DNA of 64,000 nt from Streptomyces xanthophaeus (GCF_030440515.1 NZ_CP076543.1:2046001-2110000); one strand, 5' to 3'. Counted from the first letter of the stretch, positions 1 through 11,735 are shown. Translations and numbers: made by a program. The notes: a model not told the origin generated them from the letters alone.

Positions 1-296
1 GTCGTGGAGACGGTGGCGATGAGCCCGATGTGCTCGGTGACGGCGGCGATGGCGGAGAGCAGGGTGAGCGGCTCGAATCCGCCGAGGGCGTTGTGGCGGG
101 CCTTGCCCCAGAGGGCGACCCCGTCGGCGAAGAAGATGGAGTCGAGCAGTCCGCGTTCGGCGGTGCGGGCCAGGTCCTGGAAGTAGCGCAGGTCGGTGAT
201 CAGCTCGGGCCGGCTGTCGGGGTGGCGCCAGGCGGCGTCGTGATGGCCGGCGTTCATCAGGAAGGCGTTGAGGTGGAGGGTGCGGTTCGCGGTCAT
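1..296 (-). CDS. LLM-class flavin-dependent monooxygenase (NtaA/SnaA/DszA type), 3' end outside window
   Basis: Only the first 98 or so residues are present; the gene runs off the left edge. The N-terminus reads MTANRTLHLNAFLMNAGHHD, followed by AAWRHPDS and a RYFQDLARTAERGLLDSIFFADG segment, which is typical of the nitrilotriacetate/dibenzothiophene-sulfone branch of bacterial luciferase-like FMNH2 monooxygenases. The ATG is preceded on the minus strand by AGGGA. It is the most downstream visible gene of the leftward sulfonate operon, 125 nt after the permease. Those family members use reduced FMN from a partner reductase, and an SsuE-like reductase is encoded in the same operon. A role in oxidative C-S cleavage is inferred from context; the substrate cannot be read from this fragment. 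Confidence 0.8.
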   Translation of the reverse strand, partial: MTANRTLHLNAFLMNAGHHDAAWRHPDSRPELITDLRYFQDLARTAERGLLDSIFFADGVALWGKARHNALGGFEPLTLLSAIAAVTEHIGLIATVST

Positions 297-350
297 GGCT
301 GTTCCCTGTGTTCGGTGGCGTTGCGTGCGGGGGCGGCCCGGACGGCGCGG

Positions 351-386
351 GGCGGCGGGAGCGGGCGGCGGGAGCGGGCGGCGGGG
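351..386. repeat. 13-nt GC-rich tandem repeat
   Basis: The unit GGCGGCGGGAGCG occurs twice in full and then partially, in the gap between the monooxygenase start and the permease stop. It is purely G/C/A and has no obvious hairpin. It may be slippage-prone spacer sequence; no function is claimed. Confidence 0.6.
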
Positions 387-421
387 CAGGCGGCTGGCGG
401 CGGGACGGGGCGGGGCGGGCG

Positions 422-1966
422 TCAGGCGGGGACGCGCCAGGTGCTCAGGCGGCGTTCGATCGTGACCAGCAGCTGGTTGAAGGCCACGCCGACGGCGGAG
501 ATGGTGATGATGCCGGCGTACATCTGCGGGATCGCGAAGTTGTACTGCGAGGCGTTGATCAGGTAGCCGAGGCCCGCCTTGGCGCCGATCATCTCGGCGG
601 CCACCAGGACGAGGATGGAGACCGCGCCGGCCAGCCGGATGCCGGTGAAGATGGCCGGTACGGAGGACGGCAGGATCACCTTCTGGAAGAGCCTCGGGGT
701 GGACAGGTCCATCGAGCGGGCCAGTCTGACCAGGGTGGGGTCGGCGTTGCCCACCGCACTGATGGTGTTCAGCAGGACCGGCCAGAGGCAGGCGTAGACG
801 ACGATCGAGACCTTCGAGGTCTCGCCGATGCCGAGGAGCAGGACGAAGACGGGCAGCAGGGCCAGTGCGGCGGTGTTGCGGAACACCTCCAGCAGCGGGC
901 CCAGCAGTGCGGCGACCGGCCGGTACCAGCCGATGAGCAGGCCGAGCGGGACCGCGATGACGACGGCGATGCCGAAGCCGCCGAAGGAGCGGGCGAGGCT
1001 GGCCCGGGTGTGCTGGCCGAGCTGGCCGTTGCCCAGGAGGTCCCACCAGGCCTTGGCGACCTCGCTGACCGGCGGCAGGAAGGTGGCGTCGACCAGGCCG
1101 AGGCGGGGGGCGGTCTCCCACAGGGCGAGCAGGGCGACGAGGGCCGCCGAGCGGAGGGCGGCGGCGCGCAGCCGGCGGCCCAGCGCCGCGGCGGCCTTCC
1201 GGACGGGGGACGGGGCGTGCCCGGTGCCGGTGCTCCGGCCGGCGCCGGCCCTGGCTGCCGGGGCGGCCTCAGGTCCGGTGACGGGAGCGTCCGGGACCGC
1301 CGGAGCCGCCGGGGTCCCGGAGGGCGCTGAAGTTTCGGGAGCCGGGGAGGCCTCCGGGACTGCGGGATCCGCGGGGCCCTCCGGAACTGCAGGGGCCACT
1401 GGAGTCGCCGGAGTCGCAGAAGCCTCCACAACCGCGGGGACCTCAGGAGCCGCCGGAGCCGCGGGGACCTCCGGGACCGCCGGAGCCGCGGGGGCCTCAG
1501 GAGTCGCCGGAGCCGCGGGGACCTCCGGGGCCGCAGGGGCCGCCAGGCCCGCAGGGGCCGCGTGGACCTCCGGGGCCGCAGGGGCGGCAGGGGCCGCCAG
1601 GGCCGCAGGGGCCGCAGGCCCCTCCGGGACCGCCAGGCCCGCAGGGGCCTCCGGGACCGCAGGGGCCGCCGGAGCCGCAGGGGCCGCCGGAGCCGCAGAA
1701 GCCTCTACGACCGCAGGGACCTCAGGGACCGCAGCGGCCTCCGGGGCCGCCGGAGCCGGCGGGGCCGCCGGGCGGGGGGATGCCGTTGCCGTGGTCGGCC
1801 GGCCGGCGCTGCGCAGGCGGCGTGCCAGCAGCGCCGGGACACCCGGCCGCGTCCGGCGGGACTCCCGGTCGGTGGATGCGGGAGCCTCGGGCTGCTCCGT
1901 GTCCTCCCGTACCGCCTCCTGCCCGGCCGGGGCATCGGTGGCGGGGGTGGTGATGTTCGTGGTCAT
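422..1966 (-). CDS. ssuC: ABC transporter permease, SsuC/TauC family, with long Pro/Ala-rich N-terminal extension
   Basis: The C-terminal 270 or so residues are a standard sulfonate/nitrate/taurine-type inner-membrane permease: a first hydrophobic helix ([12 protein letters not shown]), then several more, with the coupling-helix region [19 protein letters not shown] that contacts the ATPase. The protein is 514 aa, about twice the usual length. The first 240 or so residues are low-complexity Pro/Ala/Glu/Val ([12 protein letters not shown] units) and have no counterpart in the family. The ATG overlaps the ATPase stop (ATGA), supporting translation from this start, although an internal start near the core domain cannot be excluded. 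With the adjacent binding protein and ATPase it would import an organosulfur compound. The core call is firm; the role of the extension is unknown. Confidence 0.85.
   Translation of the reverse strand: MTTNITTPATDAPAGQEAVREDTEQPEAPASTDRESRRTRPGVPALLARRLRSAGRPTTATASPRPAAPPAPAAPEAAAVPEVPAVVEASAAPAAPAAPAAPAVPEAPAGLAVPEGPAAPAALAAPAAPAAPEVHAAPAGLAAPAAPEVPAAPATPEAPAAPAVPEVPAAPAAPEVPAVVEASATPATPVAPAVPEGPADPAVPEASPAPETSAPSGTPAAPAVPDAPVTGPEAAPAARAGAGRSTGTGHAPSPVRKAAAALGRRLRAAALRSAALVALLALWETAPRLGLVDATFLPPVSEVAKAWWDLLGNGQLGQHTRASLARSFGGFGIAVVIAVPLGLLIGWYRPVAALLGPLLEVFRNTAALALLPVFVLLLGIGETSKVSIVVYACLWPVLLNTISAVGNADPTLVRLARSMDLSTPRLFQKVILPSSVPAIFTGIRLAGAVSILVLVAAEMIGAKAGLGYLINASQYNFAIPQMYAGIITISAVGVAFNQLLVTIERRLSTWRVPA
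1262..1753 (-). repeat. Degenerate 9/15/18-nt repeats encoding the Pro/Ala-rich tail of the permease
   Basis: Imperfect tandem units encode [13 protein letters not shown] and VVEASA blocks at about residues 72-235 of the permease. Because the units are multiples of three and free of stop codons, other frames across this stretch are also open; one plus-strand frame looks like collagen-type Gly-X-Y. The units differ enough from each other to suggest old expansion with divergence. Confidence 0.75.
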
Positions 1967-2784
1967 ACGGTGGCCTCCTCCTTCTCCAGTTGCTGAGCAC
2001 GGGCCACCTCGTCGTGGAGCAGGGTCCAGATCTCGTGGCGATAGCGGGCGAACTCGGGGCTGGAACGCAGGTCCTCACCCTGGAAACCGGCGCCGCGGTC
2101 GCCGAAGGAGACCGGGACGATCTCCTTGACGCGGCCCGGGCGGGAGGTCATGACGGCCACCTTCTGGCCGAGGTAGACCGCCTCCTCGATGCCGTGCGTG
2201 ATGAACACGACGGTCTTGCCGGTGCGCTGCCAGATGCGCCGCAGCTCGTCCTGGAGCGACTCGCGGGTCTGCGCGTCGAGCGCGGCGAACGGCTCGTCCA
2301 TGAGCAGCACGTCCGGGTCGTACGCCAGCGAGCGGGCGATGGCGACGCGCTGGCGCATGCCGCCGGAGAGTTCGTGCGGATGCCGGTCCTCGAAGCCGGT
2401 GAGTCCGACGAGGTCCAGGAACTCCCGTGCCCTCGCCCCCCGTTCGCGGCGCGGGACGCCGGTCGCCTCCAGGCCGAATTCCACGTTGCCGAGCGCCGTC
2501 CGCCAGGGCAGCAGGGCGTACTGCTGGAAGACGATGCCCCGGTCCAGGCCCGGCCCGGTGATCGGCTTCCCGTCGAGCAGGATCCGCCCGGACGACGGCC
2601 GGGTCAGCCCGCCGAGCAGGTCCAGGAGGGTGGACTTGCCGCAGCCGCTGGGGCCCACGACCACCACGAACTCCCCCGCCTCGATCTCCAGGTCGATGCC
2701 GTCGAGTGCGGTGAACTGCTCCTTGTTCTTCTTGTCCTTGGTGGGGAAGGTCTTGGTCACTTCCTCGAACACGATCTTCGCCAT
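1963..2784 (-). CDS. ssuB: ABC transporter ATP-binding protein, SsuB/TauB family
   Basis: A 273-aa cytoplasmic ATPase that powers sulfonate-type import. Visible motifs: Walker A GPSGCGKST near residue 44, Q-loop in VFQQYALLPW, signature LSGGMRQRVAIARSLA, Walker B DVLLMDEPFAALD, and the switch His in VFITHGIEEA. The length and the 'ALLPWRTALGNVEFGLE' segment are standard for nitrate/sulfonate/taurine systems. It starts with ATG 6 nt after the binding-protein stop, and its stop overlaps the permease start by 4 nt, so the three transporter genes are translationally coupled. Confidence 0.93.
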   Translation of the reverse strand: MAKIVFEEVTKTFPTKDKKNKEQFTALDGIDLEIEAGEFVVVVGPSGCGKSTLLDLLGGLTRPSSGRILLDGKPITGPGLDRGIVFQQYALLPWRTALGNVEFGLEATGVPRRERGARAREFLDLVGLTGFEDRHPHELSGGMRQRVAIARSLAYDPDVLLMDEPFAALDAQTRESLQDELRRIWQRTGKTVVFITHGIEEAVYLGQKVAVMTSRPGRVKEIVPVSFGDRGAGFQGEDLRSSPEFARYRHEIWTLLHDEVARAQQLEKEEATV

Positions 2785-2790
2785 GCCGGG

Positions 2791-3825
2791 TCAGCCCTTC
2801 CCGAAGCCGTTGAACTCGTTGGTGTAGAGGTCGGCGGGCTTGAGCTGTCCCTGCTTGATCTCGCCGCGCTCGCCGAGCCAGTCGAGCCAGAGCTGGAACT
2901 CCTTGTCCTCGATCCGGCCGCCCGTCTCGGCGACGCCGTACGAGCGCCAGTACTGGAGGGTGGCGGTGTCCTCGTTGCGGCCGCGCTTCTTGACGATCTC
3001 GGTCTGCCGCGCGATGACCTCCTCGCGCGGGGTGGTGCGGGCCCACTCGATGGCCTTGGCCACGCCCGTCACGAAGGTCCGTACGGTGTCCGGGTTCTCC
3101 TTGATGAACCGCTCGGTCATGATGTAGGAGCCGGCGCTGAACTTGCCGAGCAGGTCGAAGTCGCTGAACAGCGGTCTGATCCCGCCGCCCGCCACGGCCT
3201 TGTCGCGCAGGATCCCGCCCAGCACGCCCACGTCGATCTGCTTCTGGCGCAGCACCTGGTCGGTGTTGACGGGCGGCACGACGAGGGACTCGACCTTGGA
3301 CGAGTCGGCCTTGGCGAGGCCGTTTCGGCTCAGGTAGATGTCGAGGACGGCCTGGGAGTGCGCGCCCAGGGTGTTCATGCCGACCTTCTTGCCGAGGAGG
3401 TCGCGGGCGGAGCGGATCGGGCTGTCCTCCAGGACGTAGTAGCCGCTGTACGCGTACTCGTCGACGCCGTAGTAGGAGATGACGGCCTTGATGGGGGCCT
3501 TGCTGGAGGCGAGCTTGACGATCGCGCCGTTGAAGGCGCCGCCGAAGTGGGTCTGGCCGGTGGCGGCGGACTGGATGTCCTGCGGGCCGCTGATGGTGTT
3601 GCCGACCCACTCCAGCTTGAGGTCGCCCAGGTATCCGAGGTCGGCGGCGAGTTCGGGGAGCGTGACGGCGCCGACCGAGCCCTGGTACTTCAGGGTCTTG
3701 ACCTGGGCGCCGGAACCGCCGCTGCGCGCGGTGGCCGTGCCGCAGCTCACCGCGGCCGCCGAGATGCCGAGCAGGGCGAGGAACTGGCGTCGGGAGGTGG
3801 TGGTCGAGGTGAAGGCTGCGGGCAT
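2791..3825 (-). CDS. ssuA: Sulfonate ABC transporter substrate-binding lipoprotein (SsuA-like)
   Basis: A 344-aa periplasmic-binding-protein-like lipoprotein. The N-terminus has a twin-arginine motif followed by a lipobox (SRRQFLALLGISAAAVSC), so it is probably Tat-exported and lipid-anchored at that Cys. The mature part (VKTLKYQGSVGAVTLPELAADLG) and the later GKKVGMNTLGAHSQAVLDIYL segment fit the NMT1/SsuA-type family for aliphatic sulfonates and related anions. The open frame continues upstream, but the ATG at 3825 has an AAGGAA ribosome-binding site and gives a clean signal peptide. It lies between the FMN reductase and the ATPase in one operon. The ligand class (organosulfonate) is inferred from the neighbouring oxygenases. 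Confidence 0.88.
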   Translation of the reverse strand: MPAAFTSTTTSRRQFLALLGISAAAVSCGTATARSGGSGAQVKTLKYQGSVGAVTLPELAADLGYLGDLKLEWVGNTISGPQDIQSAATGQTHFGGAFNGAIVKLASSKAPIKAVISYYGVDEYAYSGYYVLEDSPIRSARDLLGKKVGMNTLGAHSQAVLDIYLSRNGLAKADSSKVESLVVPPVNTDQVLRQKQIDVGVLGGILRDKAVAGGGIRPLFSDFDLLGKFSAGSYIMTERFIKENPDTVRTFVTGVAKAIEWARTTPREEVIARQTEIVKKRGRNEDTATLQYWRSYGVAETGGRIEDKEFQLWLDWLGERGEIKQGQLKPADLYTNEFNGFGKG

Positions 3826-3866
3826 GACGGTTCCTTGTCGGTGCGGGTCGCGTGGTGGCGGCGGCG

Positions 3867-4436
3867 TTACGGGGTGGCGGTGAGGGCGGCGGTGACGGCG
3901 GTGGCGGGCGCGGAGCGGAGGGCCGCGGCGAACTCGTCGACGGCTTGGTAGAGGTCCAGTTCGGCCTCGGGCCGCAGCCGGTCGGGGCCCGCTCCGCGCT
4001 CGACGGAGGAGTCCAGGACGAACCGGCCGGCGGTGACGTGCCGGGCGCCGAGGGCGGCGAGCACGGGGCGCAGGGCGTAGTCGATGGTCAGGACGTGGGC
4101 GAGGCTGCCGCCGGTGGCGAGCGGCAGGACCGTCTTGCCGTCGAGGCCGTCCTGCGGGAGCAGGTCGAGGAAGGCCTTGAGCAGTCCGGTGTAGGAGGCC
4201 TTGTAGACCGGGGTCGCGATGACCAGGCCGTCGGCCTCGGCGACGGCTTCGAGCGCCCGGCGGATCTCGGGCTCGCCGCGGCGGGCGGCGAGGAGGTCTG
4301 CCGCGGGGAGCTCGCGCACGGACAGGTGCGCGGTCTCGAAGCCGGAGTGGGACAGGCGACGCAGTACGTGATCGGCGACGACGGCGGTACGGGACTGGGC
4401 GGAGGGGCTGCCGGTGATGGCGAGCAGGTTGGGCAC
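3867..4436 (-). CDS. ssuE: NADPH-dependent FMN reductase (SsuE/MsuE family)
   Basis: A 189-aa flavodoxin-fold reductase. It has the phosphate-binding N-terminus LLAITGSPSAQSRT and the family segment VIATPVYKASYTGLLKAFLDLLPQ, where members of this family bind FMN and form the dimer. It starts at GTG with AAGGAG upstream. It probably supplies FMNH2 to the LLM monooxygenase at the end of the operon for desulfonation. It sits 41 nt upstream of the binding protein and 21 nt after the TauD-family gene, in a tight operon. Confidence 0.9.
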   Translation of the reverse strand: MPNLLAITGSPSAQSRTAVVADHVLRRLSHSGFETAHLSVRELPAADLLAARRGEPEIRRALEAVAEADGLVIATPVYKASYTGLLKAFLDLLPQDGLDGKTVLPLATGGSLAHVLTIDYALRPVLAALGARHVTAGRFVLDSSVERGAGPDRLRPEAELDLYQAVDEFAAALRSAPATAVTAALTATP

Positions 4437-4457
4437 GGGGGCGCTCCTTGGATGGCG

Positions 4458-5435
4458 TCAGGCGGAGGCGGCGGCGGAACCGGCGGACGTGGTGGCGGAC
4501 GTGGACGTGGACGTGGAGGCGCCGGAGGCGATGCCGAAGGAGGGGTCCGGGACGGCTTCCGGGCTGATCAGGCGGGAGGGCTCGCCGTCGGGGCCGACCG
4601 GGACGTCGCCGTCGACGGTGACGCGGCGCAGGGTGCGCTCGTGGTCGTCGGAGTCGTCCACGCCGTAGTGCTGGGTGGCGCGGTTGTCCCAGATCGCGAC
4701 GTCCCCGGCCCGCCACTGCCAGCGGACGGTGTTCTCGGGACTCTCGATGTGCGCCTGGAAGAGGTCCTGGAGGGCGCGGGAGTCACGGCCGGTGAGGCCG
4801 TTGATCCGCTGGACGAAGTTGCCGAGGAGCAGGGTGCGTTCGCCGGTCTCGGGGTGGACGCGGACCACCGGGTGCTCGGTGAGGAACTTGGTGGAGGTGA
4901 ACACCTCGCGGTACTGGGCCAGCGCCTCGGGCAGGGCGTCGGGCTTGAGCGCGGCGTAGTCGTACTCGTTGGAGTGGACGGCGCGCAGGCTGTCGGCGAG
5001 GGCGCGGAGCGGCTCGGGGAGGTTGCTGTAGGCGGTGGCCGTGTTGGCCCAGAGGGTGTTGCCGCCGTACGGGGGGATGGTGACGGCGCGGAGGATGGAG
5101 AAGGCGGGGTAGGCGGGGACGAAGGTGACGTCGGTGTGCCACTGGTTGGCGCGGGCGCCGTGGTGGGAGTCGATGCCGAGGGCGTAACGGCCGTCCGCGG
5201 AGGGGACGGTGGGGTGCGCGACGGGCGCGCCGAGCAGCTGGGCGAAGGCCTCGTGACCGGCCTCGTCGAGGTGGTCCTGGCCGCGGAAGAAGACGACCTT
5301 GTGGGCGAGGAGGGCGGCCCGGATCTCGGCGACGGTGCCGTCGGGCAGGTCGCCGCCGAGCTTGACGCCGCCGATCTCGGCACCGATGCGGCCGCCGATC
5401 CTGGTGACGGTGGTGGAGGTGGTGGCAGTGGCCAT
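4458..5435 (-). CDS. TauD/TfdA-family Fe(II)/2-oxoglutarate dioxygenase
   Basis: A 325-aa non-heme iron dioxygenase. The metal-binding HxD is visible in NQWHTDVTF, the distal His in [13 protein letters not shown], and the 2-oxoglutarate-binding Arg in [12 protein letters not shown]. Family members hydroxylate taurine, alkyl sulfates or aryloxyalkanoates; with transporter and FMN-reductase neighbours, release of sulfite or sulfate from an organosulfur substrate is the likely role. The ATG follows a strong AAGGAG site and this is the first gene of the operon. The last 20 residues or so are a low-complexity Ser/Thr/Ala tail encoded by a GGACGT hexamer repeat, an oddity that is unlikely to be catalytic. 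The exact substrate cannot be assigned. Confidence 0.92.
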   Translation of the reverse strand: MATATTSTTVTRIGGRIGAEIGGVKLGGDLPDGTVAEIRAALLAHKVVFFRGQDHLDEAGHEAFAQLLGAPVAHPTVPSADGRYALGIDSHHGARANQWHTDVTFVPAYPAFSILRAVTIPPYGGNTLWANTATAYSNLPEPLRALADSLRAVHSNEYDYAALKPDALPEALAQYREVFTSTKFLTEHPVVRVHPETGERTLLLGNFVQRINGLTGRDSRALQDLFQAHIESPENTVRWQWRAGDVAIWDNRATQHYGVDDSDDHERTLRRVTVDGDVPVGPDGEPSRLISPEAVPDPSFGIASGASTSTSTSATTSAGSAAASA

Positions 5436-6442
5436 GAGGACTCCTTGGTCGGGACTGCAGGGGTTATTTCCGCAGCGGAAGAAATGGCGTTACGGAGTGA
5501 CCGGGCGCTGCGCTGCGCCGAGCGGTACGGGTGCGGTGACGCATACGGTGCGTTGACGAGTACGAGTACGAGTACGGGTGCACGGTGGTGCGGGTGCGAG
5601 GTGCTCCGGAGCCGGCCGCCCGAGGCCGCGGAGGTCCCTCGGGCGGCCCCGGCCGGGCCCCGGCACGGGGCGTCCCGGTGGTGCACGGGAGCGGGGTCGG
5701 GCGGGCGCGGCCCGGAGGGACGCTACGAGGCGGCCCCGGAGGGGCGCCGACGCGGGCCGGGACCGGGCGGGCCGGTCAGGCGGGGCGCCGGCTCGGCGGC
5801 GTCAGGCGCGGCCGAGGGCCGGACAGCGGCCCGGACACGCGCCCGGCTCGGTACAGAGGCCGGTGGTGCGGAGCCGCGGGGCGAGGAGTGCGTTCGCGGA
5901 CATGTCCCGGAGCGTGTCAGCGGCCCCGCCGGGGGTCAACCCCCGGCCGCGGCCGCCGACCGCACCCCTCGCCTGCCCCCGCGTCCACCCCGCACACCGC
6001 CTACGACCTGCTCTTTCCCCCACCCGTCGACCCGTCAGCAGACCCACCCCGGCGGCCGAAAAGCGTGGCCGGATTTCATGGCCCCGCAATGCGGCCGCCA
6101 CGCGTTCGCCGGGATCCGCCCCTGCTCCCCGCCCGCGGAGCCCGGGCCCTGGGCGTGCCCGGAGGTCCCGGCCGCGTGGTCGCGAAGCGCGGGTACGCCC
6201 CGCCGCGGCTCCGGTGCGGCCACGCCCCTCGGCCGCCCCTGCCGATCAGGCCGGATCCCGGAGCCACCTCGCCCGGGCCGTGCGTTGCGAACCCACCGGG
6301 CCCGGCCGTCCGGCCTCGCGACGGACCGTGCCGGACTGCCGTGCCCGTCCGGCGCGATCCGGCGGCGACAGCCAGGACGCCCCCGGCCCCGGCAGGGGAC
6401 CCGGCATGATCGGGGGACACCCCTTCCCCCCGAGGAGACCGC
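5436..6442. promoter_or_regulatory. Long divergent intergenic region between sulfonate operon and ROK gene
   Basis: About 1 kb without a convincing large gene. It contains a perfect GAGTAC hexamer repeated three times (5558-5575) and a candidate short leader peptide (5802-5903, minus). Promoters for the leftward operon and the rightward ROK gene must lie here, but no consensus -35/-10 pair stands out. Long open frames on both strands have poor composition and no recognisable domain. Confidence 0.6.
5802..5903 (-). CDS. Candidate Cys-containing leader peptide of the sulfonate operon
   Basis: A 33-codon frame begins MSANALLAPRLR and ends GACPGRCPALGRA, with three Cys (CTEPGACPGRC). It is on the same strand as, and about 370 nt upstream of, the TauD-family gene. 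Small Cys-bearing leader peptides upstream of sulfur-metabolism operons are known in actinobacteria, where Cys-codon translation is thought to act as an attenuator. Here the position and composition fit, but the ribosome-binding site is weak (CCGGGA) and the frame continues open upstream. This is a proposal, not a firm gene. Confidence 0.4.
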   Translation of the reverse strand: MSANALLAPRLRTTGLCTEPGACPGRCPALGRA

Positions 6443-7693
6443 GTGACGCGTATGGCCGGTGACAGCCGCGCCGCAGCCAATGCCGCCACCGTGCTGCGGA
6501 CGGTGCTCGACCACGGCCCGGTCGCGCGCAGCGCGATCGCCCCGCTGTGCGGGCTGAGTCCCGCAGCCGTGTCCCGGCAGACCACCGGGCTGCTCCGCGG
6601 CGGGCTGCTGCGCGAGCTGCCCGGGCCCGGCGGCGGGGTGGGGCGGCCGCGGATCCCGCTGGACCTGCACACCGGGGCCGTCGGCGGGCCGGTCGCCGCC
6701 GGGCTGCACATCGGGGTGCCGCATTCGACCTTCAGCCTCGTCGACCTCCGGGGGCAGCTGCTCGCCCGGCGGGCCTTCCCGCACAAGGGGCTCCCGCCGG
6801 ACGGGCTGTCCGCCGCGATCGCCTCCGAACTGCGCCGCTTCCTCGGCGCGTACGACTCCGGGCGGCCGCTCCTCGGGGTCGGCGCGGCCCTGGGCGGATG
6901 GGTCGGCCCGGACGAGGGGACCGTCGTACGGCACCCCGCGCTGGGCTGGAGCCGCAAGCCGCTCGCCGCCGAGCTGTCGGCCGCGCTCGGGCTGCCGGTG
7001 TGGATCGACAACCACGCGCGGGCCGTCGCGCGGGCCGAGATCCTCTTCGGTCGGCCCGAGGCCCGCCGGAGCCTGGTGCATCTGTTCATCGGCCGGGTCG
7101 TCGACGCCGCCTTCGGCATCGAGGGGACCGTGCACCAGGGTCCGGGCGCGGCGGCCGGCGACGTGGCCCATCTGCCGGTGCCGCGCTCGCAGGCCCCGTG
7201 CGCGTGCGGGCGTACCGGCTGCCTGGAGGCGACGGCGTCCGACACCGCGCTGGGCGCCGAGGCCGTGCGCCGGGGCATCGTGCCGGACCCGTCCGTGAAC
7301 CTGCTGGTGGACGCGGCCGCCACCGGCGATCCGCGCGCCGACCGGCTGCTGCGCGAGCGCGCCCGCGCGGTGGGCCGCGCGGCGGCTCTTCTGTTGGATG
7401 TCTTCAATCCGGCGGTCATGGTCGTGACCGAGCTGGCGAGCGTCCTCGACGAGGGATATCTGCAGGAGATCCGGGCCGCCGCGATGGAGCTCTCGCACGT
7501 CTGCGACGATCCGGAGCGGATCGTGGTACCGCACGCGGGTCCTGCCGTACTCCCGGAGGCGGCGGCAACCGTGCTGCTCAGCCGGGTGTTCCAGGACCCC
7601 TTCGGCATGGCCCGAGAGGGCGAGATCACACCCACCGGTATGGTGCCACCTGAGCGCGCTCCCCTACATTCGAGCCATGACGGTCCTGCCTGA
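6443..7693 (+). CDS. ROK-family transcriptional regulator
   Basis: A 416-aa protein. The N-terminal winged helix (residues 10-65, LRTVLDHGPVARSAIAPLCGLSPAAVSRQ) is followed by an ROK domain. The ROK zinc motif is present as CACGRTGCLE near residue 253. The sugar-kinase catalytic region reads GVGAALGGWVGPDEG, so the usual DNGxG-type phosphotransfer motifs are not obvious and it is more likely a regulator than a kinase. It starts at GTG with GAGGAG just upstream. The 3' end overlaps mutA by 17 nt, so ROK expression may influence the mut genes. The effector is unknown. Confidence 0.85.
   Translation: MTRMAGDSRAAANAATVLRTVLDHGPVARSAIAPLCGLSPAAVSRQTTGLLRGGLLRELPGPGGGVGRPRIPLDLHTGAVGGPVAAGLHIGVPHSTFSLVDLRGQLLARRAFPHKGLPPDGLSAAIASELRRFLGAYDSGRPLLGVGAALGGWVGPDEGTVVRHPALGWSRKPLAAELSAALGLPVWIDNHARAVARAEILFGRPEARRSLVHLFIGRVVDAAFGIEGTVHQGPGAAAGDVAHLPVPRSQAPCACGRTGCLEATASDTALGAEAVRRGIVPDPSVNLLVDAAATGDPRADRLLRERARAVGRAAALLLDVFNPAVMVVTELASVLDEGYLQEIRAAAMELSHVCDDPERIVVPHAGPAVLPEAAATVLLSRVFQDPFGMAREGEITPTGMVPPERAPLHSSHDGPA
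7665..7670 (+). promoter_or_regulatory. Possible -10 element for a leaderless mutA transcript
   Basis: TACATT ends 6 nt before the mutA ATG, inside the ROK coding end, and no Shine-Dalgarno sequence precedes mutA. This spacing would place transcription start at or near the ATG. No good -35 was found. Confidence 0.3.
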
Positions 7694-9538
7694 CGACGGG
7701 CTCTCCCTGGCCGCCGAGTTCCCTGACGCGACGCATGAGCAGTGGCAGCGCCTTGTAGAAGGCGTACTGCGCAAGTCGGGCAAGGAAGTCTCCGGCGAGG
7801 CCGCAGAAGACGCGTTGTCCACCCCAATCGAGGACGGGCTCACCACGCGCCCGCTGTACACCGCGCCGCCCGACGGGGCGGCTCCCGACACCGGTTTCCC
7901 CGGCTTCGCCCCGTTCGTCCGCGGGGGCAGGCCGGAAGGCACCACCGCGAACGGCTGGGACGTGCGCCAGCGCCTCGCGGGCACAGATCCGGTACGCGTG
8001 AACGAGGCGGCCCTCGCCGATCTGGAGAACGGGGTCACCTCCCTCTGGCTCACCGTGGGCCAAGGCGGTCTCCCGGTCGAGGGCCTCGCCCGGGCGCTGG
8101 ACGGGGTCTACCTGGACCTCGCCCCCATCACCCTGGACGCCGGAGCCGACTACGCGGAGGCCGCGCGCGCGTTGCTGCGCCTGTTCACCGGGAGCGCGGT
8201 GGCCCCCGAGGCCGCTCGGGCCTCGCTGGGCGCCGACCCGCTGGGCCACGAGGCCCGCACGGGTGAGGCACTGGACACGGCCGGCGCCGTGGAGCTGGCC
8301 CGGGAGGCCGCGGCCAACTGGCCCGGGGTGCGCGCCCTGACCGTGGACGCGCTGCCGTACCACGAGGCCGGCGGCAGCGCCGCCGAGGAGCTGGGCCTGT
8401 CCCTGGCCACCGGTGTCGCCTACCTGCGCGCCCTCACCGAGGCCGGGCTGAGCACCGAAGAGGCGCTCGGACAGCTGGAGTTCCGCTACGCCGCCACCGC
8501 GGACCAGTTCCTGACCATCGCCAAGCTGCGCGCCGCGCGCCGGCTGTGGGCCCGTATCGCCGAGGCCTCGGGGGCCCCGGAGGCGGGTGCCCAGCTCCAG
8601 CACGCGGTGACCTCGCCGGTGATGATGACCCGCCGCGATCCCTGGGTGAACATGCTGCGCACCACCGTGGCCTGCATGGCCGCGGGTGTGGGCGGCGCGG
8701 ACGCGGTGACCGTGCTCCCCTTCGACAACGAGCTGGGTCTGCCGGACGCCTTCGCGCGCCGGATCTCCCGCAACACCTCCACCATCCTGCTGGAGGAGTC
8801 GCACCTGGCCCGGGTGATCGACCCGGCCGGCGGCTCCTACTACGTGGAGCGCCTGACCGACGAACTCGCCCACGCCGCCTGGGAGTTCTTCCAGACCGTG
8901 GAGAAGGCCGGCGGCCAGGCCGCCGCCCTGCGCTCCGGCCTGGTCGCCGAGCGGCTCGCCGCCACCTGGGCCGCGCGCTCCAAGAAGCTGGCCAGGCGCC
9001 GCGAACCCATCACCGGCGTCAGCGAGTTCCCGCTGCTCTCGGAGAAGCCGGTCGTCCGCGAGCCCGCGCCGGCCGGACCCAATGGCGGGCTGCCGCGCGT
9101 GCGGCGCGACGAGGCGTACGAGGCCCTGCGCGCCCGCAGTGACGCGCACCTGGCGGCGACCGGCGCCCGGCCGAGGATCTTCCTCGCCGCGCTGGGCCCG
9201 GCGGCCGCGCACACCGCGCGCGCCACCTTCGCCTCGAACCTGTTCCAGGCGGGCGGCATCGAACCCGTGCACGATCCGGTGTCGGTGGACCCGGCGACGG
9301 CCGCCGAGGCGTACGCCGCGAGCGGGGCGGACGGCATGGCCGTGCTCTGCTCCAGCGACGCGCTGTACGAGGAGCAGGCCGCGGCGGTGTCCGAGGCGCT
9401 GCGCGCGGCGGGCGCCACGACCGTCTTCCTCGCCGGCAGGCCGGGCACCGCTGAGGCTTCCGTGGACGAGTACGTCTTCGCCGGCTGTGACGCCGTCGCC
9501 GTGCTGTCCTCCGTACTCGACCGGATGGGAGTGCCCGC

Positions 9539-9542
<4 letters not shown>
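7677..9542 (+). CDS. mutA: Methylmalonyl-CoA mutase small (beta) subunit
   Basis: A 621-aa non-catalytic partner of the adenosylcobalamin mutase that interconverts methylmalonyl-CoA and succinyl-CoA. The TIM-barrel half is recognisable (TTRPLYT near residue 55; [12 protein letters not shown]; the [18 protein letters not shown] helix shared with MutB). The C-terminal domain ([19 protein letters not shown]) lacks the DxHxxG cobalamin motif, as expected for this subunit. It overlaps mutB by 4 nt (ATGA), giving stoichiometric co-translation. It has no clear Shine-Dalgarno sequence and its start lies within the ROK gene end. Confidence 0.95.
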
Positions 9543-11725
<2,183 letters not shown>

Positions 11726-11735
11726 GCGGCCGCCG

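Noticed and set aside
828..2129. Plus-strand frame with collagen-like Gly-X-Y repeats
   Set aside because: It is the antisense reading of the Pro/Ala repeat in the permease; no start signal or domain supports it.
3852..6446. Plus-strand 860-residue open frame across the reductase/dioxygenase region
   Set aside because: Antisense to well-supported enzymes and compositionally artificial.
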